Origin: Marthasterias glacialis
Lineage: Eukaryota > Echinodermata > Asteroidea > Forcipulatida > Asteriidae
DNA length: 64,000 nt
Reading direction: 5' to 3'
Assembly (NCBI GenBank): GCA_911728455.2
Contig: OU452219.1
Coordinates: forward strand, 14,102,397-14,166,396
Part shown: in pieces, positions 37,701 to 49,700 of the stretch
How the letters are laid out: each line of letters opens with the position of its first letter
Position numbering within the stretch: position 1 is the stretch's first letter
Made by a program: the position numbers and the translations under genes
Notes under the pieces: generated by a model
Told to the model about the DNA's origin: nothing
Databases searched by the model: none
What the model saw: the letters and a program-made list of their open reading frames with translations, nothing else

Positions 37701-40700
37701 TGTTGCTATGTATTTCCATTTTAAAAGATGAAGAGAAGAACTAAACTAATATACATTGAATGTTTGTGAGTGCAGTGGTGAGAATATTTTCATGAGCCGA
37801 AATATGAAATGTTCCATTCAACGAAGCGAAGACAATTTTAAGGGAGCACTCAATCTTTCAATGATTTAAAATATTCCCTCCATAGCATGAATGCAAACAC
37901 TTCATTAATTGTTTTACATGTATATAACATCCAAGAAGATCTTTGTCATTTGATCGGAGGATAAAACCATAAGGATAAACAAAATGTTCAAGGTTGTATT
38001 TCGGCACCCGCTACGAGGGCGTTTTGTACTGCTTTGTGTAACACTACAGCGTGGAATAGCAAAAAAAAACGATGGACGAAAATGCACGGTTTATGAAGTA
38101 GGCCATGTATGCTGTGTGGCCGACAATCTTCCAATGAATGACCCTGATCTACTTGGGTTTTTATAATTTTATTGTTTACGATTCCAGAAATGACATTATT
38201 AATGACATTATTAATGACATTATTAATGACATTCTTAATGACATTCTGAATGACATTATTAATGACATTATTAATGACATGATGGATTCGATCACGCCAT
38301 AGCATTATCCATACTCATATTTGTAGACACAGTTTTTTTTCAAAAGTCTTCGGAGGTACAGTGATTAAGTTCCTCTTTGAGGCATCCATGGTGTTTTTAG
38401 CGAAAATTAATTATGATACTTTTATTTGTCTACAGGCCATGGTTTCTACCTCGGACTGGGCATGCCTGTATTTCATACTGGGGTTCATATTCATCAATCT
38501 GATTGTGATGAAGTAAGTGTATGTACATAAACAAGGGACCCCTGAATATTTTAACCATGTGAATATCACAGTGACGATTAGGCTGTGTCTAAATCAAGCA
38601 ACTTCGGCTACGGCTATGGCTGTTGGCTGCTGCGGCAGTGTTGAAGAATAGGCCTTTTCAGCGTTCCAGCCATAGCCACTGCCGAAGCCATTAATTGGGA
38701 CTTGGTCTTATGTTCAGGGTGCAGTGTTGTAGACCAACCCATCTTGGGTCATTTGCATATGTCCTTTGCTGTTGTTTTCTGCCACTTGCTGGGAAGCTAC
38801 TGTGCTCCCACGGCACTTCGTATTGTTGGTGAAGGTACCTGTAGTGTGCATAAAACAAAAATGAATGCTAGGCACAATGTATAGATGAGTGCATACCCAG
38901 TAAAGGTGGCTTGGATTCAGCTATAGACACCTTGCACAGTCTGTCATCACTGAGGTCAACAGAAATATGCACGTGTGTATGTGCCACGCACAACTCTCAG
39001 CCAGTGGTAGGTCTTCCTGTGACCTCAGTGAGGGCGCTGTTTGAGCTTGTGACATTTACTAGCCAAAAGTGTCATAATTCCCTCTTTTTCCGGAGTACAT
39101 ACCTTGATTATGGCATTTAAAATGTCTTGTCATGTTCCCAGTATTCAAAAGGAAATGTAAATACTGGATTCTCGTACCAAAAAGGGGGAGGGAGACTTTT
39201 CAACCTTCCAGTTTCAGTTTGGTATCCTTGAATTTAATGGGAGAAAAACAAGATGGCCATAACATGATTCAAGTTAAAAGGCTTTGGTGGTAACCAATGT
39301 TAACTGAACCAGATTTTGAGTTTTGGGTGAACAGAGAAAAATTGACTAGAACGGGATTTGAACCTGCGACCTCCGGATTAACATGCCGGTGCTCTACCCA
39401 CTGAGCTGTATAGCCCTATAATGGTGGTCTCCCTATTATGTCAATATCTTTGTTTGGGGGCGTCAGTTTCTTTGTTCACCCAAAAATTGAATCAAATTTA
39501 CCCAGTTAGTTTCCCTTGTGGTTTATCAAAATAATATTTTCCCCACAAAACATCTTTAAAAAATTTAAAAAAAATGTGATAATCCTGACCAAGGGTACAT
39601 GGAATGGGTAATACTTGGATAATTTAATTGACTACGGTTTTGGTTCTGTATTCATTATTAATTCTACAGCCTGTTTGTTGCCATTGCTATTGAAGCATTC
39701 AATAAGCTGGGCACTGAGAAGGAGCTTGCAGATGAACAAAATCCAGATCAAGAACCGAAGAAAATGGTAAGGAATCAAATAACACAAAAACAAGCTCTGG
39801 TATATCATATTCAAATTGAGTCATTTTAAGAAGCCATTTGTGAGTTTTGAGATTTAAATAATATTGACTGGTACAATGACTTGCTTTATAGTCACAAGTT
39901 ATCGCGTAAATTTGAATTCCTCAGACTAGAGACAGTTGCTATGTCACAGGGTTCAGGGCAAGCTTTTGTGTGGTTTTGTAAGAGATGGCGAACACCCATT
40001 CACAATTCTGAATAAATGTTTGCGGCACAGTGGTACCATGCTTTGCCCATGGTACCAGGCTGTGCCATATGGAGGTAGCTATACAAAAGCTCGCCCCGAG
40101 CCATGTTATCTACAACACTGTCTTTGGTCTGGAGAATCCAATCTGAGTGTTCACTTGTGACCAATCAAGTCATTGTACCAGATATTATTCAAACTATAAC
40201 TTGCAAATGGCTTATTGAAGTGGTTTAAGAAATTAAACATTGTAATATTCTGGCTTAAAGTGAAATGCAGTAGATTACAATATGGCAGGTATCGTAACGA
40301 GGTTCAGCAACTTCTTATGAGAAGGGTTAAGAAAGGAAGCAAGATTTTAAAAATTGCAAAACTATTTATGGTTCACACCAGTCAACACTTCATTTTGTCA
40401 ATGATTTACGTTCATTGATGATAAATGTTTTGTCTTTCCCAGGAGGAGTCAAACTTTGCAGAGTCTGCCAGGGCCTTTCTCAATAACGTATTTGAAAGCA
40501 CAAGGGTGAGTGAGTTAGACCAAAAAGGTTTCAGTTTAAGATTTGAAGTATTTTAAATGGTTTTCAATGGAGACAACAGCTTGTCCGGCCTAAATTTTTA
40601 TTCTCTTTGGGTTTTAATTGGGATTGTTTAGTTATTTTGTTTTAGCGCTTTTGCGTTCTATTGTTAAGTGCTTTGAGGGATTTTTGATGCATAAGCGCTC

Positions 40701-43700
40701 TATGTAAATGTTGTTTTTATTATGATTGTTTTGAATATCTTAGGTTTGGAGGTTTCACAGATTGTTGAATGTTTTACCATGCGAAGTGGAAATCACAAAT
40801 TTAGGACTCATTCAAATAATTCTAAGGCTCTATTTTAATTTCCTTGTCATAAGTAGCACCGTCAAGTTGAGTACAAATCAGCTCATATATAAAAGGTTTA
40901 TTTAAAAAATTCAGAGGAATTACTACAAAACTTGAAGAGCTTTTATTTTCAGCTAGGTCCTAACATAATGACTGGATTCATTGTATTTTGAAGGTGGAGC
41001 AAGGTAAAGACAGGAATGAGCGCAGTACAAGACCTCCAGGAGGTAGTCCTCGTATGAGGAGACCAAGCCGGGTGGTAAGTTTCTCATCGCATTGTCTGAC
41101 AGTTTTCCTTCGAGATTACTCAGTTTTTTTGCACAGTGGTTTGAAAGTGAAGTGCGACTAACCGTTGGTGGATCTTTAAGTGAAAGTGAAAGAGGATCAA
41201 TTTTGCAAATTTATAAAAGCCATAACATCAAGGCTGATAAGGAGTGGGCCAAGTCAAAAGTACAAAGTACAAAAAGTACAAAATGCGTCTTGTCATCTAT
41301 CATGTCAAATTGTATGTATGTATTTGAAAACTCTGTACCTAGGTTTCGACTGTTCTGAAAAAACACAACTTGAGGACAGTAACAAGTGAATTTATTCATC
41401 AGGGATAATTTATTATATACATAGAACTCTGCATAGTACTGAGATATGGGGTGGTAGCAAAATGAAAAGTGGAAGCAGTACTTACCAAATATTATTAGAT
41501 GGCCACCTAGTAATATTTGGTAAGCACTGCTTCATCTTTTCATTTTGATGCTAATTTATTGTATGATGGATTAAATGCTCTTTGTGTTTTTTCATGACCT
41601 CAGAGTGTGGTTGGTGGATTCAGCCCACTACCCTCTCAAGCCCACAGTCAATCAAGTCTCCGCACTCCGGAACCACCAGAGGATGATGAGGCTGATGAGG
41701 TGAGACTCAACTTGACCCTTTCGTCCTTCCTGAACCCGCTATCTTGATCGTTCATCATTTCCCCCTAGCTCTGCTGTGATTTATTATTAACCCTGTACTG
41801 TCAGTATGATTCTTCAGACAACCCTTACCTCAATATGCCACAACAGTGGCATTGAGGCACACTCGTGCTCGTGTAGAGAGTAGAGCCATTGCCCAAAGTG
41901 CTTCAATAATAATAATATGCCCAAAGTGCTTCAATAATAATAATATAATAGTAATAATAATGGAAATGTATATAGCGCCAAATCCATTTTAACAAAAATG
42001 CTCCCTGGCGCTTTACAGTCAACCGAGATATATAAATAAAATATTGATTTGTAAAAGATTAAAGAAAATTTTTAAACTATTTAAACAGTTTAAAACTCTC
42101 AAAAAAATAGTGGCAATGTAAACCACATACAATGAAAATGACAAATAAACACAGAAAACAGGATACAAAAATAAATACAAAAATACTATCTAAAATCAAG
42201 AAAAACAACCAGGCACTTGCAGACACCCCCGGACAAAAGAAACGATAACACCCTCCTGGCCAAAATGCCACACTTAAAAATATCACAGTAGAAACCAGAT
42301 ACTAGATGTAATAAAGAAACAACCAATGAGTTTGGTAAACTGGAGAAGCCACCAGTCTTGCTCAATTGCAATGGAATTTGGGCCACTGTTAGAAGAGATA
42401 AGGTTCTCAACCTTGGTCAATTTCTGCAGTGGCAATCTGTGACACTGACTGTACATACAAATACAATGACAGGAAAGTGTGGCATGGGTTACTTCACCAT
42501 TATGTTCATAGCATATGGGAGATTTGAGGCATCTTGGAGTATGCACCCATGACAAGATGATGAACCGTCGGTTCTGTATTTATTTTCCTCACCCAGGAGG
42601 ACTACTCGGGCCTGACTCCTCAAGAGCGAAAACGAAAGCAACTGAAAAAGAAGATGATGAATAAGAAGAAGAAGAAAACGCCCAAGACTAAGATCGTTGT
42701 GGTGACGGCTTACAAAGGCACCAAAGACCAGGAGTTGGATCTTAACGTCGGCGATGAAGTCACGGTCCTGAAGAAGGTAAAGACCCCAGGGTCTGTGGAT
42801 ATTTATTGAATACGATAAGTGGAAACTTGTTGACAAATCCGTCATACCTCATCAGTGTAAGATTCCAGTGGTAGAATGCCCAGGATTGGTGTTTCAGTCA
42901 TTGGTTATGTATTTGAACCAAGGGGCAAATTTCATGGAGCTGCTCATCACACAAACTCTTAATTTATTTTTAAATGGAAAAAAACCTCTTTTTATTAAAT
43001 TATTACTTATTTATTTGTTGTTGATGTATTTGTTTGTCATGTCGTCCTTTTACTGGTGGTACCACTAATTGTAGGTGACAACAACTTGAAGTAGAAAGAT
43101 TTGGTGAGCTGTTAAACAAATTACCAGCTGAAATGTTTGTGGTAATGTTTATTGATTATGCCTAATTGATTATGTTAAATTGATTATTTATTACGGTTTA
43201 TGTTAAGTTGATTATTTATTACGGTTGAGTCCCGCTTTACATGAAGGCAGAAGGCAAACAAATTTGTGTGACGCTGGCAATCTGGTTGAGCATAGAGAAA
43301 GTGAAAGGGACTTGACATTTGCATTCACAAGAAATCGTAGCCTTCTTTTAGGACAATACAAGACATGCCATTATGGTATTGGGCAATGATGAGAGACCTT
43401 TGGTCCTTTGTGCATGAAACATCAAGAACACAAGTGCTTTTGGTCAAGTCAGGAACATTAATTTTTTTGTGCAACCAGAAAATTGAAAATATTTTGAGAC
43501 AGGAATGAGCTGGACCCTTTGTGTGTTTGTATGTAATGGGTCCACAATGAAGATAGTTGCAGTTTGAATTAAACCATATTGATTGGTGCATTTTTGTTTC
43601 GCTTGTTTTCGCATTGCAGCAAGATGATTGGTGGGAGGGTCAGATCAAAGACAACTGCGGCTGGTTCCCGGCATCCCATGTCAAGGAAATCAAACGCAAT

Positions 43701-46700
43701 ACAGCGGTTCACTTCCAGGAGACGGGAGACGACAACCCTATTCCAGAGAGTCCCAAACCAGCTTGGGATACAAGCACCTTGGGAAGTCTCGATGGAGGGG
43801 ACGCAACTTTACCAAATGTTAGCATACTTTTCATCTTGGGTCTATTTGTATTCATTTTGAAAAAAGAAAAAATAGTAATAATTTTAACAATCTTTTATTG
43901 TGTGACAAAACATTTCACTGTTGAATAATAATAACATTAGTTATCACACAAGCGCCAGAAGAATACGGAAAAATATAGCGTTCCTGCGTCCCATATCGTA
44001 CGAGGCCAAAGGCCGAGTTGGATATGGGACGCAGAAACACTATATTTTCCGTATTCCACGAGCATGTGGTGATAACGAATTTATCTTTCAGCAAACTTGA
44101 CGCACAAAACATGAGTTAGAACAGCGCGTTAGAACAGGGTGTGATATGGGCCGTTTAATGTAGGTCCTTATCACACTCTTGTTGCTATGGATCAAGGGTT
44201 CAAGTTTGCTTGAAGATAATGTTAGTTATCACACAAGCGCAAGATATGGGATGCAGAAGCGCTTTACTTTTCCGTATTTCACAAGCGCGCATGTGACATG
44301 GAACTCATCTTCAAGCAAACGCGCCACTTTTGAATTAACAGTGAATTTACCATAGGGTTCTGCAGATGGGAGTTAGAACAGCGTTACATTATATGCAATC
44401 TCTGCATATCATTTTTGTTGACAACTTCACAGTCAAACTTGTCTTGAAGATGCTTATTCTTTACTTTTGGATTTGTAGGCAACATTGAATGACAGTTTGA
44501 AGCCTGTAGGTCTTGGTCAACTAGCATCAGTAGTGACCGCTGCCAAACACAAGCCGCGGTTGAAGGTCCGCAATACGGGAAGCTGGCGTAAAGAGATCCT
44601 GGGAGATATCACTGTGATGAACCCAGAAGAGGTAAAGATAATCTCCATCATCAAAAACTGATTGAAGTTCACCATTTAGTAGGGACTATGCATTTCTGTA
44701 CAGTTCTTACCATCAGGGATGAGAAGTTTCAGACTTGTATCGGAATTTAGACTTGTCACTGTCTGCCTGGTGAAAAAAATTAGCTATTATTTTTTTTCCT
44801 GCTCTTAATCCACTTGTTCTAGCACTGAAGATACTGTTCCAAAAAACTCCTTGCAATCTCTAACTCCAGGGGTTACCGTAATTTTCAGAATATAAGCCGA
44901 GGCTTATACATTGATTTTCACCGGAAAAATCGCTGCTGCGGCTTATATACTGGGCGGCTTATATTCCGAAAAATTACGGTACCTGAAGGTGGAAATGCCA
45001 TGATTTCAACACACTTTTGAATATTTAGATCCTAGTTTCAGACCTTCATGTCAGCAATGACTCTCACCCCAGTACCATGTGCCCAGGCATGTCTAATTTT
45101 GATGTGGTTTTTTTATTTATTCTTCTCTTGTAAAAATGTTTGAAACAGTATGTGGTATCACTTTGCAATGTCCGGTAAAAGCCTGAAGAAGGTCTTACAG
45201 TTGAGTCACATGGATGACGACTCACTCTTTTTTTGAAGCCACGGTTTCGGCTTGTGCTTCGGCTGAGATCCCGTCAGTTACAGGACCTTAAACAGGAGGA
45301 CGTAGCCTAAGCCAGAGCCGGAGCCGGAGCCGTAGCCGTGGTTTTGAAAAGGGCCTATAAAGCAAACTGAGTATGGAATAGAAGATAGTCTGTTGTCCTC
45401 TGGGGAAAGCACAGAATATGGATTGCTTTAGTGTATACTGCTGAAGGGCACACACTCAAGTTAATTGTTTTTTTTATTAAAAAGAGTTTGTCTTGGTTGT
45501 TTTGTTTCCTGTAGCTGAAAGAACTCAACAAGATTCTGAAAGGACAGTCTGGTCGAGGATCGCTGACTAACTCCTTGACGGTAAGACACTTTATATTTCA
45601 GCAAGAATGTTGGGTTCCAATGCAAATTTATGTGTGTCTATTAGCGACACGAATCGGGATTGTGAAGGTTCTAAACATAACACTTATTTGTGTGTTTTGG
45701 TTTTGTCACAGCTTGGAGGATCATTACGGAAAGCACCGACCCTCACGTAAGTGAAGACTTTAGATCATTATTTCTTTTAAGATGGTGTTTAATGCTCTGG
45801 TGCCAGGATTCTCACAAAACCTCAAACCAGGCTTTCTTCATCTGCCAAAGGTTTTTATGCAGCTGCTCCAAACCTTTGGAATAATCTTCCTAATCAAATC
45901 CGTCATACCATTTGTCTTACTGAATTCAAAACATTGTACAAAACTCACCTTTTTTAAGACTTAATTGTTTGCTTAGGCTTATTTCCTTCCCAGTATTTTG
46001 TTGTAAAGCGTTGTAATACCTTTTATTCATGAGGGCTTGGATTATGATTATTGTTATTATTATTATTATTACTTGGTTTTGCCTCTTTCAGTGTTCATTT
46101 ACCTTTAAACAATGTTTTTATTGTATTTTTCTATTTTTGATATTAACGAATGTTTTGTCATTGCTGGGCACCTTTGGGAAACTGTGGTTCAATGCAAGGT
46201 TTCCCCAGGATAAATAAATAAATAAATAAATAAGATATGAAGAAATGTTGAGAAAGGTTTAATTAAAGAATTTGACAGCCTTTTGTGATCTTGCTGTGGC
46301 CCACATGTTAATCTCAAGCCTCCGGGCAGATAATTATTTTGGCCAAATATATGTGTTGGTTCTGGTACTTTTTCCTTGTTGTTTCAGAATTGTAAGCTTT
46401 GTATTGTATAATATTCTTCTAAGTACACACCATGTACAAGATTTTTTAAATGGTGTGCACAACATGGTAATACTGAAAAAAATAAATATTTACAGGTTTA
46501 CACATAACTTACAAGTTATACAGTTGGTCATGATGGACAACTTCCATTGAAATATTGTTGCCTGAAATGCTATAGTTTTCAAGAAATGGTCAATGGACCA
46601 ATGGTTAACTAGTGGTTGGTTAGTAAGTCATACGTACATGTAGTGCATGCGCACTGAAGTTGAAGTGCGAACGACTCTAGTCATGTCATGTCAATGTGAC

Positions 46701-49700
46701 CGTCAGAAAATGGCGAAATCAAGCTTCTCACTTGTCTGATAACTGGCCCTGTCTGTACCATGCTATTAAAACAGGTAGTGGTAGCCAGCAATGGGACCAG
46801 CCTCGATAGGCTGGTCGCAAAAAGTTGACTAGACTAGTCAACCATCGTTGACTAGCATGAGTTCAATCAGAGTTAGTCGAACTATGGTTAACTATGATCC
46901 TTGATCAGACTTGCTCATTGATGCCTGTGATTCTTCGTAAGAAATAACGATTTGATTAAACTTTAAAATGTAGGCCTACAGTGTTTTGAAGACCAGGTAC
47001 AACAATTTTAATACTCTAAATTTCTTGAAAGTCAAGTTTTTACTGAATATTATTGTGCATTATGCTAGTTGTATCTGCTGAATGAAGTTGCTTAAGAGAA
47101 GTTGTGATTATGATTCCAGGGCTGAAAACATCATAGAAGAGGAGCCTGATATCGAAGTCCCTCTGCCGAAGCCAATCCTTCAGGTCAAACCTCCTCAGCC
47201 TAAGCCACCCCCACCACGTGTTGTACCTCCCAAGGTGAGAATAGTTAAAGACCAATTCATACGACAAAAAACAGGGCGTCTCACTTTCTTCCTGTTGAAA
47301 TAGGATTTAAGATCTGTTTTCTTCTGATTTTTGGATTTTCCCTTTGTTTGTAATCGTTGCTATTTGTACTAGTGGGGTTTTTTTTCGCATAAAAAAAATA
47401 AGTCTTTTTAAGCACTATGCTAATCATAAATTGCTCACAATGTATGAATTGCGATAACTGTAACCCTCGATACTCCCAATGGTCACAGAGGGTAACGACA
47501 AACCATAGATTGAAATTTGGCACATTTTGTTTTACCTTTTTTCCCCCAACATTTTAAATGTATGCAATTTGGGTAGATTTCAAATGTTTAAAAAAGAAAG
47601 GAACAAACAAAAAACACCAACAAAATTTGAAAAACTCTAACACATGGTCCATCATAGCTCTTAGGTCTCAGGGACATGACCAAGAGCTTTGATTATAGCA
47701 GTGAACAAGGTACCATACCAAGGTGTGCAGCCAAGATGTTGTCTCACATACAAAACCTATCAAATACCTACCATTTTGATCAAGTTCAAGGGCCATCCTA
47801 CATTATGTTTTTTTACAAGGTTCAAAAAACGTGTTCGAAGTAAACTTCAAACTAAAACAGTTTTATCGAAAATTATTGACACAGTTGTTTTGTCAGAGTA
47901 TATCTCATCTCAATCTGTTATCAGTCAAATTCTTCAGCCTGCATTGGTGTCATAATATTTCCGCACTGTCCTCATATCAAATTAGAATTAACAGACTATA
48001 CGAAAAGAAAAAAATTGCAGTAATGAGGGAGAGTTGCACCACAAACTCGTCTCTCACAGGAAAAAGAGTTCAAACTTCCACTTAAACGCCTGTATTACTG
48101 TAAATCCATTGGGCAGATTTTCAACAATCATATGATGAGAAGTGATCTTACATGTTCAAATTATTTAAATGACAATTCATGCAACTGTTTACCAGGAATC
48201 GGTAGGTACGCAATGCAAGGTTTAAGTTGAAGACAAAAAGGCGATAATGATGGGCGGAAGATCGCAGGGCAACCCGTTCTAGGATGGATTCTGCCCAGGA
48301 GTGAAGCCCTTGCTCTATGGTGAAACCAACTCTTGTGTTTATGTTTTAATACTTAGATAAGTTTGGAAAGAGCTGACACCTTACCAGAGTTACCAGAGAT
48401 ACAAGAAGAAGAAGACGAAACCGCATCCATGAAAGGTGAGTACTGATGCAAACAAACTTTAGCTCAAAGGTTGGCTTGGATAAAATTGAAACAAATGTCT
48501 TGGCAATTAGGATGTTGGAAGGTTTCCTTCGTGAAATCAATTTGCCAAAAGTAGAATATCAGAAACGTGAAGCACTGCTCAAGTCAGCACTTTTTCAGAG
48601 AATAGATTGTTACATGATGTACCCTCAAGAGTTTTGAGGCAGCTTTGCATTCTGGGAGCAAAATACGCACAGTACCTGATTGTATGTTCAATTTCTCACT
48701 ATTTTGACCCCTTGCACCATTGTCACATACGTCTACTATCTGCCACACCTGCATTTAGGGAGCCAAATTGAACATCAAAGTATGCTAAATGTGTACATGC
48801 CATGTCCCCTAGAACATGTAGAATGCGCACTACACTGTATAATGCACAGGGACATTGACTTCCAAAATGACGTAACCAAGATTGTTGTAATGATGGCGTC
48901 AGGTGAATTGGGTCCAGAACAAACTGGATTGAAAGCACTGATATGTTAATAGCCGTACAGCAGTTGTACAAAATTCCAAGCTTTTTAGTTGGTAGACAAC
49001 CACTGATGTGCCTGCTCAGCTTCAAACCACAGGGTAAGTTCGTGCTCTGGTCGATATACATAGCTCTACAAGTCTGATGCAACGGTCTAGCTATGGTCAT
49101 TGTAGAAGTCATCATTTCCAACCTTGCCACCAGAGCTCTGTTTTTACTTTTGTTTTTACAGCCAATTTTATGATGCACGAGCATATGAATAAAAATAACA
49201 TGGACATGCCTTGTATAAACGAGTACAAGTTGTCATCGATAATATGTCTTAATATCTTGATAACACTTTGGCTCTTTATGTTTTTCATTCTTCATTTATT
49301 TATTGCCACTTTTAAAGAGGACAAGACTGACCCAGAGAATACCGGTAAGCTGATTGGGACCACACACAGATTGACATACTAATCAACCGTTAAAACAAAA
49401 CAAGAAACTCTGCATGGTGTGAATCACACATTCCTTATCTTATCATTTCTGAACCTCAACACCTCAACAGAATACTTTTACAGACTTCGAAATAGCTATC
49501 TCCACATCTGCTTCTCAGACATCTTACCACTTCTATGCATTGCAAAAACAAATTTTTCTTGAAACTTTCTAATGGTTAGTTATGTATACATATGATCTCT
49601 GGTTACTCGTGGTTACTCAAACTGCACATACTTACTGCCAAGCACATGGTTACACATGGTTACTCTTGTTACACATGATAACTCTCGCTACAGAGGGTTA

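Noticed and set aside
37988-38305. 105-codon minus-strand frame with NVIN repeats
   Set aside because: It is produced by the 12-bp AATGACATTATT tandem repeat in an intron.
39345-39418. Functional tRNA-Asn gene
   Set aside because: The anticodon loop looks right, but the T-arm is imperfect and the flanking tail is shared with another degenerate copy, so a SINE is more likely.
48723-49184. 153-codon minus-strand frame
   Set aside because: Amino-acid composition is random, no domain was seen, and it is intronic to the channel gene on the opposite strand.
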